Positions 19,325 to 27,707 of a stretch of 64,000 nt of DNA are shown piece after piece; the first letter of the stretch is position 1; each line of letters starts with the position of its first letter. The stretch comes from Bacillota bacterium (lineage in GTDB: Bacteria; Bacillota; UBA4882; UBA8346), in NCBI GenBank assembly GCA_023392595.1, contig JAEVYU010000009.1:104320-168319 (forward strand), read 5' to 3'. A program made the translations under genes and the position numbers. The notes below the pieces were generated by a model that was not told the DNA's origin, did not search any database, and saw only the letters and a list, made by a program, of their open reading frames with translations.

Positions 19325-20034
19325 AGAACAGCCAGGATAATCAGGAATTAAAAAAATTAGTCGGGGTAGCCGCGGCCGGTTTAGTCACCGGCGGAATGGT
19401 CTGCGGTATCGGCACCGGTTCCACCGTAGCCTTTTTTATTGAGGAACTGGGCCGCCGGGTCAAAGAGGAAAATTTGCAAATTATTGGTGTGCCGACGTCT
19501 TTTCAATCCAAAATACTTTGTCAAAAATATCAGATACCCCTCCGGGATACCCAGGATTGCTCAGAGTTGGATCTGGCGGTGGATGGAGCCGACGAAGTGG
19601 ACCCCGAGCTCAATGTGATCAAAGGGGGCGGGGCTGCTCAAACCCGTGAGAAAGTCGTGGCGGCCATGGCAAAGCGGTTTATAGTGATTGTGGATGAGTC
19701 GAAATTGGTACCAAGCTTAAATAGCACTTTTCCGGTTCCGGTGGAGATTATTCCTTCCGCGCTTAGCTATACTCAGGAGCAAATTAAAAAGCTCGGCGGA
19801 GAAAGCGCGCTGCGGATGGGAATCCGGAAGGATGGCCCGGTGGTCACCGATAACGGGCAATTTATATTGGATGTGCAATTTAAACCCGGTTCCGATTTAA
19901 GAATGATTGACCAAAGACTCCATCATACCCCCGGGGTTGTCGAAACCGGCTTGTTTTATGATTTGACTGCAATGGTGCTGGTGGGCTCCGCAAAAGAGAT
20001 GAAGGTCAAAAAGCTTGAAAAAAACAATAGCTAA
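19321..20034 (+). CDS. rpiA: Ribose-5-phosphate isomerase A
   Basis: 237 residues. Family motifs: MVCGIGTGSTVAFFIEELG (phosphate loop), DLAVDGADEVDPELNVIKGGG (catalytic Asp/Glu region) and FIVIVDESKLV. It interconverts ribose-5-phosphate and ribulose-5-phosphate in the pentose phosphate pathway. ATGA overlap with metF indicates coupling. Product of the ribokinase encoded at 27708 would feed this enzyme. Confidence 0.96.
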   Translation: MKNSQDNQELKKLVGVAAAGLVTGGMVCGIGTGSTVAFFIEELGRRVKEENLQIIGVPTSFQSKILCQKYQIPLRDTQDCSELDLAVDGADEVDPELNVIKGGGAAQTREKVVAAMAKRFIVIVDESKLVPSLNSTFPVPVEIIPSALSYTQEQIKKLGGESALRMGIRKDGPVVTDNGQFILDVQFKPGSDLRMIDQRLHHTPGVVETGLFYDLTAMVLVGSAKEMKVKKLEKNNS

Positions 20035-20102
20035 AATAAAATTTTGGGAATCCCAATCGTTTTAAAGTACATATTTGGTGATTGACTGAAGAGGTGTCTG
20101 GA

Positions 20103-22568
20103 ATGGCTGAGGTAGCAGAGGGTAAAGTTGTACCGATAATTTTAGAGCACGAGATGCGGAATTCTTTCCTGGATTACGCCATGAGCGTCATTGTGGACCG
20201 GGCGTTACCCGATGTCCGTGATGGAATGAAACCGGTTCACCGCCGGATCTTGTACGGCATGTTTGAATCAGGAGCGACTCCGGACAAGCCTTACCGTAAA
20301 TCGGCACGTATCGTCGGAGATGTAATGGGGCGTTATCATCCTCATGGTGATTCCTCCATTTACATGACGATGGTGCGGATGGCCCAGGATTTTTCCTACC
20401 GGGAGCCGTTGGTGGACGGTCACGGTAACTTCGGTTCCATTGATGGAGATTCGCCTGCGGCGATGCGGTATACCGAGGTTAGAATGGCCAAACTGGCCAT
20501 GGAAATGATGGCGGATATCGACAAGAAAACTGTCGATTTCAAGCCGAATTTCGATGAAAGTTTGGAAGAGCCGATGGTATTGCCGGCTCGTTTCCCCAAT
20601 CTTCTGGTGAACGGATCGGAAGGAATTGCGGTGGGGATGGCCACTAAAATTCCTCCCCACAATCTGGGCGAAGTCATTGATGGCGCCGTATTGTTGATTG
20701 ATAACCCGGAGGCAGAAGATAAAGAACTGTTGCGAATGGTAAAAGGACCGGATTTTCCTTTGGGTGCTACGATTTTAGGCCGCGAAGGAATTCGGGATGC
20801 TTATTTAACCGGTCGCGGTTCGATTAAAGTCCGCTCAAAAACCCAGATTGAAGAGATGGGTAATGGTAAGAACCGTATCATTGTGAACGAAATACCGTAT
20901 CAAGTCAATAAAGCCCATTTAATAGAAGAGATTGCCGGACTGGTCCGGGAAAAAACGGTGGATGGCATTACCGATTTGCGCGATGAATCGGACCGCAACG
21001 ATAAAGTGCGGATTGTTATCGAATTACGGCGCGACGTCAATCCGAATGTGATTTTGAACCAGCTGTTAAAGCATACGGCAATGCAGCAAAGCTACGGCGT
21101 GATTATGCTGGTGCTGGTGAATAATGAACCGAAAATCCTTTCCCTGCGGGAAATTCTTCATTACTATCTGGAACATCAACGGGAGGTAGTGACCCGCCGC
21201 ACTCAATTCGACCTGGCTAAGGCGGAAGACCGGGCCCATATACTGGAAGGTTTGCGAATCGCCCTAGACCATATTGACGCAGTGATTAGCCTGATCCGTT
21301 CTTCCCGTACGGTCGATATCGCCCGGGAAGGCTTAATAACTAATTTCGGCTTGTCCGAAAAACAAGCCCAAGCCATCCTGGAAATGCGGTTGCAACGGTT
21401 AACAGGTCTGGAACGGGAAAAGATTGAAAGCGAATATGCGGAATTATTGAAGCTGATCGCATATTATAAGGATCTTTTGTCCGATGTTCATAAAATCATG
21501 TTGGTCATTAAGGATGAAATGCTGGCTATCAAAGGGAAATTCAGTAATCCCCGGCGTACGGAAATCGTAGCCGCAGATAATGAATTTAACGATGAAGATC
21601 TAATCGCCGACGAAGACATTGTGGTTACTATGACTCATTTCGGCTATATTAAAAGGCTGCCGGTCACAACCTACCGTAATCAAAAGAGAGGCGGCCGGGG
21701 CATAACCGGGATCTCCACCAAAGAAGATGATTTCGTCGAACACTTTTTCATTTCTTCAACCCATGAGACGATTTTATTCTTTACCAATCAGGGCCGGGTT
21801 TATCGCCAGAAAGGGTTTGAGATTCCGGAATCCGGACGGACGGCCCGCGGTACGGCGATTATTAACTTAATTCAGCTGGAACCGGGCGAGCGGGTGAACG
21901 CTGTGATTCCGATTCAGGAATTCGATGCCGAGCATTATTTGTTCATGGGCACCAAACAGGGGGTTGTCAAGAAAACGTCTCTCAATGAATTTGACACCAA
22001 TCGTAAGGGCGGATTGATTGGGATCAATTTGGATGAAAATGATGAATTGATCGCGGTCAAATTGACCGATGGCTCCAGAGAAGTGATTATGGTAACTCAA
22101 AAAGGCCAATCCATTAGGTTCCCTGAGACCGATGTCCGTTCTTTGGGAAGAACGGCCCGGGGCGTCAAGGGCATCACTTTGGATGGCGGTGATTTGGTGG
22201 TTGGGATGGACACCGTAAAGGAAGACGCCGATTTGGTGGTCATCACCAGTCTCGGTATGGGTAAACGAACCAGCCTGGAAGAATACCGGGTTCAAGCCAG
22301 GGGTGGTAAAGGCACGAAAGCGATTAAATTGACCAAAAGGCATGGGATCATCGAAGGAATAAAAGTGGTTTCCGAAAATGATGAGCTGATGATTATCACC
22401 GCCGAAGGGGTCATTATCCGTATCAGTGTACAAAATATCTCCTGTACCGGACGGGATACGCAGGGTGTCCGGATCATGAAAGTGGATGAAAACGACCGGG
22501 TGGTCACATTGGCCCGGGTGGTGGGTGGCAAGGAAGAAGAAGAAAATGAAGAAAAAGGCGCCGAATAG
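20103..22568 (+). CDS. gyrA: DNA gyrase subunit A
   Basis: 821 residues from ATG 20103 behind AAGAGGTG; a TTG at 20082 is in frame. Breakage-reunion domain with catalytic Tyr123 (AAMRYTEVR), coiled coil, then a C-terminal beta-pinwheel with the GyrA box QKRGGRG, which marks it as GyrA and not ParC. With GyrB it introduces negative supercoils. Oddities: gyrB is not adjacent, and in the quinolone region HPHGDSSIYMTMVRMAQ residue 88, normally Asp or Glu, is Met. A terminator overlaps the stop codon. Confidence 0.95.
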   Translation: MAEVAEGKVVPIILEHEMRNSFLDYAMSVIVDRALPDVRDGMKPVHRRILYGMFESGATPDKPYRKSARIVGDVMGRYHPHGDSSIYMTMVRMAQDFSYREPLVDGHGNFGSIDGDSPAAMRYTEVRMAKLAMEMMADIDKKTVDFKPNFDESLEEPMVLPARFPNLLVNGSEGIAVGMATKIPPHNLGEVIDGAVLLIDNPEAEDKELLRMVKGPDFPLGATILGREGIRDAYLTGRGSIKVRSKTQIEEMGNGKNRIIVNEIPYQVNKAHLIEEIAGLVREKTVDGITDLRDESDRNDKVRIVIELRRDVNPNVILNQLLKHTAMQQSYGVIMLVLVNNEPKILSLREILHYYLEHQREVVTRRTQFDLAKAEDRAHILEGLRIALDHIDAVISLIRSSRTVDIAREGLITNFGLSEKQAQAILEMRLQRLTGLEREKIESEYAELLKLIAYYKDLLSDVHKIMLVIKDEMLAIKGKFSNPRRTEIVAADNEFNDEDLIADEDIVVTMTHFGYIKRLPVTTYRNQKRGGRGITGISTKEDDFVEHFFISSTHETILFFTNQGRVYRQKGFEIPESGRTARGTAIINLIQLEPGERVNAVIPIQEFDAEHYLFMGTKQGVVKKTSLNEFDTNRKGGLIGINLDENDELIAVKLTDGSREVIMVTQKGQSIRFPETDVRSLGRTARGVKGITLDGGDLVVGMDTVKEDADLVVITSLGMGKRTSLEEYRVQARGGKGTKAIKLTKRHGIIEGIKVVSENDELMIITAEGVIIRISVQNISCTGRDTQGVRIMKVDENDRVVTLARVVGGKEEEENEEKGAE

Positions 22569-22579
22569 GCGCTTTTTTT
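22552..22579 (+). terminator. gyrA terminator overlapping the stop codon
   Basis: AAAAAGGCGCC pairs with GGCGCTTTTTTT around a 5-base loop, with one G-U pair. The TAG stop of gyrA lies at the loop and right arm. T7 tail. Confidence 0.85.
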
Positions 22580-22670
22580 ATGCCGCCAAACTTTCCGTTT
22601 GATATTCAATAGTAATTGTACGTAATTGCATTATAAACATAAGATGAGTGAAGATAAATGAATTTAATTA

Positions 22671-22699
22671 TTGTCAAACGTTTGGATTAGGTATATAGT
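22671..22699 (+). promoter_or_regulatory. Promoter with CAAACGTTTG palindrome
   Basis: TTGTCA (22671-22676) and TATAGT (22694-22699) are 17 bp apart. The perfect 10-bp palindrome CAAACGTTTG (22675-22684) overlaps the -35 edge and spacer, a position suited to a repressor. It drives the fusion gene at 22731 and perhaps ahcY. Confidence 0.6.
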
Positions 22700-22730
22700 T
22701 TAAGTGAAGGATTCTATTGAGGTGTTTTAG

Positions 22731-23549
22731 GTGGATAAGGAAATTCTGACGATGGAAGATGCGGCTGAATTTTTTGGAGTCAGCATCAAGACTTTCATCA
22801 AGTTATTGAAGGAAGAGAAAGTACCGGGCCGGAAGATCGGCCGGGAATGGCGTTTTAGCAGAAATGCCTTGATTGAATGGCTGGCTTCCGGGGATTCCCA
22901 GGCGTATTCCGCAAGCGAATCCAGCCAAGTAGTAGAGACGAAAGATTTTTTTAATGAAGTCGCCTCCGATTGGGAAGAAATGCGCCGTAATTATTATGAT
23001 GAGTCAATTCGGAATTATCTTGAGGAGCTGCATATTTTTTACCCTCAAATGACATTGATGGATTTGGGAACCGGGAACGGCTATTTGGCCAGGTTTGCGT
23101 CACCTTATGTGAAAAATGTGCTGGCTGTGGATATCTCCGCCGAAATGTTGAAGGAACTGCGGCAAAAAGCGCGGGGCGAGGGTTTGATGAACATCAAAAC
23201 CATTGAAAGCGATGGTTGCGAGGTCCCCGTTCCCGACGGTTCGGCCGATTTAATATGCGCCAATATGTATCTTCACCATATTGAAGAACCCGAGTCGGCC
23301 ATCGGCGAGATGCGGCGCATCCTCAAAGTGAAGGGGATGGTTTTTTTAGCCGATTTTCTTGAACACCAGGATATGACTTTAAAAGAAAAAATGCATGACC
23401 TCTGGCCGGGGTTCCCCTCACCTGTCATTCAAGACTGGTTTAGAAAAGCGGGGTTTTCCGATATCAAGGTTCATGAAATCGCACCAGATCTCGCCCAGGG
23501 AAAGCGCTCGAAAACGATTCTTATTTTGACAGCTCAGAAGGACCGATAA
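22731..23549 (+). CDS. Excisionase-type HTH fused to a SAM-dependent methyltransferase
   Basis: 272 residues, GTG start behind GAGGTG. Residues 6-50 form an excisionase/MerR-like winged helix (LTMEDAAEFFGVSIKTFIKL, GRKIGREWRFSRNALIEWL). Residues 70-265 form a class I methyltransferase with SAM motif I LMDLGTGNGYLA, the acidic loop AVDISAEML, and ICANMYLHHIEEPESAI. It is followed by ahcY, which removes S-adenosylhomocysteine. The combination suggests a regulator that senses SAM or SAH, in the way ArsR-methyltransferase fusions (SahR type) do elsewhere. It could also be an active small-molecule methyltransferase. Inference only; no substrate is evident. Confidence 0.8.
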   Translation: MDKEILTMEDAAEFFGVSIKTFIKLLKEEKVPGRKIGREWRFSRNALIEWLASGDSQAYSASESSQVVETKDFFNEVASDWEEMRRNYYDESIRNYLEELHIFYPQMTLMDLGTGNGYLARFASPYVKNVLAVDISAEMLKELRQKARGEGLMNIKTIESDGCEVPVPDGSADLICANMYLHHIEEPESAIGEMRRILKVKGMVFLADFLEHQDMTLKEKMHDLWPGFPSPVIQDWFRKAGFSDIKVHEIAPDLAQGKRSKTILILTAQKDR

Positions 23550-23636
23550 ATGATGCTTCCAAATTTAAAGATTCCGTATGGATGGGGTTGAGCAGTTCAA
23601 CCACAAAAATAACAAATCGGATTGGGAGGTATTGAG

Positions 23637-24899
23637 ATGTCAAACGGTGATATAAAGGACAAAGGACTGGCTTCAAAAGGTAAATTACGGATCGAATGGG
23701 CCGATAATCAAATGCCGGTTTTGCGGCTCATCAGGGAACGCTTTGCCAGGGAAAAGCCTTTGAAAGGGAAAAAGCTATCATGTTGTCTTCATGTAACCAC
23801 GGAGACCGCCAACTTGATGCGGACTTTAAAGGAAGGGGGAGCGGACATCGTATTGTGCGCTTCCAACCCCCTATCGACACAGGACGATGTAGCAGCTTCA
23901 TTAGTCGTGGATTACGGAATTCCGGTTTACGCCATGAAGGGCGAAGACCGTGACACCTATTACAGGCATTTGATTGCCGCAATCGAGCACCAGCCGGAGA
24001 TTACCCAGGATGACGGAGCGGATCTGGTCGGCTTGCTTCATCAAAAATATGCGGACACTTATCTGAAAAATGTAATCGGCGGCACCGAAGAGACCACAAC
24101 CGGTGTTATCCGGCTGATGAGTATGGAAAAAGACCAGGCTTTAAAGTTTCCCATTATCGCAGTGAACGAGTCCGATACAAAGCACTTGTTTGACAACCGC
24201 TATGGCACCGGTCAAAGTACTCTGGACGGGTTGCTCCGCGCCACCAATGTGTTGGTTTGCGGTAAGAACTTGGTAGTATGCGGCTACGGCTGGTGCGGAA
24301 AAGGTTTGGCTTTGCGCGCCAAAGGAATGGGCGCTAATGTCATTGTGACGGAGGTTGACCATGTCAAGGCCATCGAAGCGGTGATGGAAGGCTTTCGGGT
24401 GATGAAACTTGAAGAGGCCATGCCCACTGCCGATATTGTGATTACAGTTACCGGCGACCTCAACGTAGTCGACGAACGCCATATCAAACTGGCCAAGAAT
24501 GGAGTCATTGTAGCCAATTCCGGGCATTTTAACGATGAGATCAATATTGGAGCCATGGAGGGCCTTTCCAAGTCCAAGCGGACAGTCCGGGATTTTGTAG
24601 AGGAATATACGCTCCAAGATGGCCGAAAGGTTTTTTTACTGGCAGAGGGACGGTTATTAAATCTGGCTGCCGCCGAAGGCCATCCGGCGGTGGTGATGGA
24701 TATGAGTTTTGCCAATCAGGCTTTAGGATCGGAGTATATTGTCAAACACGCCCATGAAATGGGAAAAAAGGTTCATGTCTTACCGAAGGAATTGGACCGC
24801 CAAATCGCGGAAATCAAACTCAAATCGATGGGAATCGAGATTGATGCATTGACTCCGGAACAAGTGAAATATTTATCATCCTGGCAGAGCGGGACTTAA
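23637..24899 (+). CDS. ahcY: Adenosylhomocysteinase
   Basis: 420 residues from ATG 23637 behind GGGAGGT; an in-frame start at 23622 is possible. Conserved blocks: CLHVTTETANLMRTLKEGGA (substrate), CASNPLSTQDDVAASL, NNRYGTGQSTLDG-like segment, Rossmann loop VVCGYGWCGKGLA for NAD, and a C-terminus that lacks the longer insert of eukaryotic forms. It hydrolyses SAH to adenosine and homocysteine. It is 87 bp from the HTH-methyltransferase gene and likely cotranscribed. Confidence 0.95.
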   Translation: MSNGDIKDKGLASKGKLRIEWADNQMPVLRLIRERFAREKPLKGKKLSCCLHVTTETANLMRTLKEGGADIVLCASNPLSTQDDVAASLVVDYGIPVYAMKGEDRDTYYRHLIAAIEHQPEITQDDGADLVGLLHQKYADTYLKNVIGGTEETTTGVIRLMSMEKDQALKFPIIAVNESDTKHLFDNRYGTGQSTLDGLLRATNVLVCGKNLVVCGYGWCGKGLALRAKGMGANVIVTEVDHVKAIEAVMEGFRVMKLEEAMPTADIVITVTGDLNVVDERHIKLAKNGVIVANSGHFNDEINIGAMEGLSKSKRTVRDFVEEYTLQDGRKVFLLAEGRLLNLAAAEGHPAVVMDMSFANQALGSEYIVKHAHEMGKKVHVLPKELDRQIAEIKLKSMGIEIDALTPEQVKYLSSWQSGT

Positions 24900-24984
24900 A
24901 TTCGAATTGGTTATAAAATTGATTCAGTAAACTGCCTAAAATCAACTCACCCCTTTGGTTACCCATTTTGTATACATATAGCAA

Positions 24985-25039
24985 TTCCCCTCGCTCTGAC
25001 TGTCGGCAATTTTATGAGACCTGAGAGAGGGGAAAGCAA
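24985..25039. other. Structured hairpin downstream of ahcY, unassigned
   Basis: TTCCCCTCGCTC near 24985 pairs with GAGAGAGGGGAA near 25036 (12 positions, one mismatch) around a loop of about 30 bases. There is no T run on either strand, so it is not a standard terminator. I could not match it to a riboswitch consensus. The 148 bp between ahcY and the next gene hold only this. Confidence 0.4.
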
Positions 25040-25047
25040 CCATGTTA

Positions 25048-25305
25048 CTATAACCCATAAGATAGCCGAAGGGGGTTGAGAGTTGATATTTTTTTGCATT
25101 CAAAAACCCTTATCCGGTCATAGGCATTTAATAAGCGAGGGACTTCAATACCGGCGGCGAAAACATCTTCGTCGGTATAACCCCTTTCATCCCATAGCCA
25201 TTGCATCCGGTTGCGGGCAATATTGATTTGTTCCGGAAGTGTTTCTAAAGAACCACAGTTTTGATTGATTTCATCCCCCTGTAAAAAAGCTTCTTCCAAT
25301 TCCAA
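25048..25305 (-). CDS. Small Spo0E-like protein (tentative)
   Basis: 85 residues. TTG start behind GGAGGG. The middle (INIARNRMQWLWDERGYTDE then VFAAGIEVPRLLNAYDRI) has the spacing of Spo0E-type aspartyl-phosphate phosphatases: an Arg-x2-Met helix, an RG turn, and a second helix ending LLNxY. The signature SQELD is replaced by AGIEV, so the catalytic motif is not intact. It could be a divergent Spo0E relative or an unrelated helical hairpin. It follows a coiled-coil gene on the same strand. Confidence 0.5.
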   Translation of the reverse strand: MELEEAFLQGDEINQNCGSLETLPEQINIARNRMQWLWDERGYTDEDVFAAGIEVPRLLNAYDRIRVFECKKISTLNPLRLSYGL

Positions 25306-25385
25306 CCCCGCCCTCCACGAATCAGGAGAGGCGGGGTTACATTTTAAGTGGAATTGGAGCGTCTCACGGGCCGCTGCTGTTGCTT

Positions 25386-25733
25386 TTAGTTCGCCTGGTT
25401 GCTGCTTTCGGTTTCCCCGGATTCACCGGCCCTGAAGCCAAAGGCGAGCCATTTTTCTTCCGGAAGGTTGACCCGGATCGATTTTCGCACCAGAGAGCTT
25501 TGATGATTCAATTCTTTCATGAGTTCCTGTTGCGTCGTGGTGGCCTCCCTGGAACTGGCCATCAGATCATTCTTTTTTTGTTCGAGCTGGCCGGCCTGGT
25601 TGTATAGATCGGTGATTTTGGCCACCAGTTCTTTGGTAATTCCCAATTGGTTCACGCTCTCCCCGTAGGAATTGAGCCCGTCGAGGAGCGTTTTGGCGCG
25701 GTTGATCTTGTGCGCAAACGTTTGATACATCAT
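25386..25733 (-). CDS. Small coiled-coil protein of unknown function
   Basis: 115 residues from ATG 25733, with AAAGGAGG eight bases upstream; a GTG three codons earlier is also possible. It is helical and charged, with a coiled-coil stretch (LYNQAGQLEQKKNDLMASSR) and no signal peptide, membrane segment or Cys. The C-terminus is Ser/Gly/Glu rich. I do not recognise the family. The strong ribosome site and sensible composition support it as real. It may form an operon with the small gene at 25048. Confidence 0.6.
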   Translation of the reverse strand: MMYQTFAHKINRAKTLLDGLNSYGESVNQLGITKELVAKITDLYNQAGQLEQKKNDLMASSREATTTQQELMKELNHQSSLVRKSIRVNLPEEKWLAFGFRAGESGETESSNQAN

Positions 25734-25742
25734 CAGATTCAC

Positions 25743-26254
25743 CTCCTTTCCAATAAAAAACGAGATTTCCGAACTTTATCCTCTTACTGGTTAATCCTGC
25801 AAATCCGGGTCAAATCATGGTTCGGGCATAAAAAAACGCCTCTGTATGTTACAGCGGCGTTTTCGATGTGTCGATTTATTCCCGGGAACTCTGCGTTCTC
25901 TGTGGCCCCCAAATACCGGTTCGGCATTTTGGGCATAAAAAAAGCCCTGTATAAACTACAGCAGCATTTTGAGAACGATTAACCACTATCATTATATCAC
26001 CTTTTTTTGAAAAAAGTGTGTCGATTTTGTGTCGGCAACTCCAGATGTTGATAGGACGGTTGTTTGGGGGTTTTGATATCAAAAAATATCATCTTTAGCT
26101 GGTAAATTAAATTCAGCACCAGGTAATAATCTTGAAAAACTCTTTCGCCGCATAGGTTTGATGAACCGTAGAAATCCGGGGGATGATAAAACCGTATCGA
26201 TAATAAAAAATAATCAGATTTAAATGAGAGATTATGGGCATCACTTGCAAGCAC
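25743..26254. other. Intergenic region with two related hairpins
   Basis: No credible gene. Two similar hairpins lie 104 bp apart: at 25833-25863 (AAAACGCC, CTGTA, loop, TACAG, GGCGTTTT) and at about 25937-25970 (AAAAAGCCCTGTAT, loop, ACAGCAGCATTTT, degenerate). Both follow GGGCATAAAAAA. They look like duplicated terminators. A minus-strand frame of 87 codons at 25997-26260 has no ribosome site and no recognisable content. Confidence 0.55.
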
Positions 26255-26318
26255 TTGCATAATTGCGACATGTATGTTAAAATTTAGTTAACCGTTTTAC
26301 TAAATCGTTTAAGCTAAT
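26255..26318 (+). promoter_or_regulatory. Promoter and auto-operator of the LacI-family gene
   Basis: TTGCAT (26255-26260) and TAAAAT (26278-26283) are 17 bp apart. Immediately downstream, about 26288-26313, is a site containing TTTTACTAAATCGTTTAAG, closely matching the centre and right half of the perfect palindrome at 27479. This implies autoregulation. Confidence 0.65.
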
Positions 26319-26345
26319 ATATTTTAATAAAGGGATAATTCAGGG

Positions 26346-27350
26346 ATGAAAAAACTTACAATTAAAGATATTGCCAAAATGGCGGAAGTTTCTACTGCTA
26401 CGGTTTCTATGATTTTGAATAAAAAAGATGATAGTATCAGTTCGACTACCAAAGAAAGAGTATTGAAGATTATCGAAGAAAATAATTATATTTCGAACAA
26501 AGTAGCCAGAAGTTTAGTGACACGGCGTACCAAAACGATCGGGCTTGTGATACCCGATATTGCCAATCCGTTTTTTCCCGAATTGGCCAGAGGTGCCGAA
26601 GATAAAGCTAATGAGGCTGGTTATAGTATTATTTTCTGCAATACGGATGATGATTTAGAGAAAGAAGAAAAATACATTAATATGCTTGCCGAAAAGATGG
26701 TGGATGGAATTATTTTTTCTCAATCGGCTAAACGGTCTGGAGATATCGTTGGGATTGATCGAACCGCCATTCCGATTATTCTAATTGATCGGGATGCTGA
26801 AAACCAAAATATTAAAGGCAAAGTATTAGTCGATAATAAAGACGGGGCTTATCAGGCGGTCAAGTATTTGCTTGAAAAAGGGCATCGCAATATTGTTTTA
26901 ATAACCGGCGAGGCCACAGCAAGAACTGCTTTAGACCGGATTGACGGTTACAAAAAGGCGTTGGAAGAATATGGAGTCGGTTTTCATAAAGAATACATTT
27001 GGATTGGGCATTTTAAAAGTGAATGGGGAGAAGAAGCGATCAAGAAGATTATTGAATATCGTATCCCCTTTGATGCCGTATTTTGCGGTAATGACCTTAT
27101 TGCGATTAGTGTTATAAAAACGTTGAAAAATGCCGGCTTTCGTATTCCGGAAGATGTTGGCGTCGTGGGATTTGACAACATATATATGGCAAAAATGATC
27201 GAACCGGAATTGACGACTGTCAAGCAACCCAACTATGAAATGGGCTATAAGGCGGTTGAGTTGTTGATAGAGTTTTTAGAAAAAGTAGATCACAGGGTCA
27301 AAAATACTATAATTTTAAATACTGAACTCATTATTAGGAAGTCAACTTGA
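26346..27350 (+). CDS. LacI/GalR family transcriptional regulator
   Basis: 334 residues. The N-terminal DNA-binding domain (LTIKDIAKMAEVSTATVSMI with hinge helix RTKTIGLVIPDIANPFF) is followed by a periplasmic-binding-protein-like domain with GVVGFDNIYMAKMIEPELTTV and DRIDGYKKALEEYG. The closest named group by context is RbsR (ribose). It is the first gene of the 26-37 kb cluster and faces the same way, with matching operator-like sites at 26288, 27372, 27479 and 27658. The effector is probably ribose, ribose phosphate or the unknown substrate of the cluster. Confidence 0.92.
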   Translation: MKKLTIKDIAKMAEVSTATVSMILNKKDDSISSTTKERVLKIIEENNYISNKVARSLVTRRTKTIGLVIPDIANPFFPELARGAEDKANEAGYSIIFCNTDDDLEKEEKYINMLAEKMVDGIIFSQSAKRSGDIVGIDRTAIPIILIDRDAENQNIKGKVLVDNKDGAYQAVKYLLEKGHRNIVLITGEATARTALDRIDGYKKALEEYGVGFHKEYIWIGHFKSEWGEEAIKKIIEYRIPFDAVFCGNDLIAISVIKTLKNAGFRIPEDVGVVGFDNIYMAKMIEPELTTVKQPNYEMGYKAVELLIEFLEKVDHRVKNTIILNTELIIRKST

Positions 27351-27371
27351 AAATAGATTTAGTTTTTATAG

Positions 27372-27669
27372 TTAAACGATTAACCTAATAAATAATAAGT
27401 AATTGTAAAAATAGTGAAAACGTGGTCGGTTTTTATAAAAAATTTATGAATTATACTTGAATAATTGGTTAATGTATGATATATTTCACTTAAACGGTTT
27501 ACTAAACCGTTTAAGTGAAATATATTTAGAAAATGGAAAAGCGATATCGCGGGTTTACAAAAAGAATTTTAGTGATTTTATAATGAAAATTTGCATAATG
27601 AAGGGCGTAAGTTATTCAAACCATAAAATTTAAAAATTATATGCATTATATACTAGGTTAAACGTTTAA
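27372..27669 (+). promoter_or_regulatory. LacI-type operator region ahead of the ribokinase gene
   Basis: The 357-bp gap holds three operator-like sites with a central CG: TTAAACGATTAA (27372-27383), the core of a perfect 47-bp palindrome (27479-27525, half-site TAAACGGTTTA around a single C), and the perfect palindrome TTAAACGTTTAA (27658-27669). A possible promoter (TTTACA and TATAAT, 19 bp apart, about 27557-27587) lies between the last two. Several sites on one promoter suggest looping repression. Confidence 0.7.
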
Positions 27670-27707
27670 TGAATAAATGCGTATAGTGACGAGAAAGAAG
27701 TGGGACT

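Noticed and set aside
21867..22433. 188-codon minus-strand frame inside gyrA
   Set aside because: Shadow of the GyrA C-terminal domain.
20103..22568. Calling this gene parC
   Set aside because: The C-terminal GyrA box QKRGGRG and the DGDSPAAMRYTE segment fit GyrA.
24985..25039. SAM, SAH, glycine or TPP riboswitch near ahcY
   Set aside because: The hairpin is downstream of ahcY and lacks the conserved cores of these riboswitches as far as I can tell by eye.
25997..26260. 87-codon minus-strand frame upstream of the LacI gene
   Set aside because: No ribosome site, and it overlaps the LacI promoter region.
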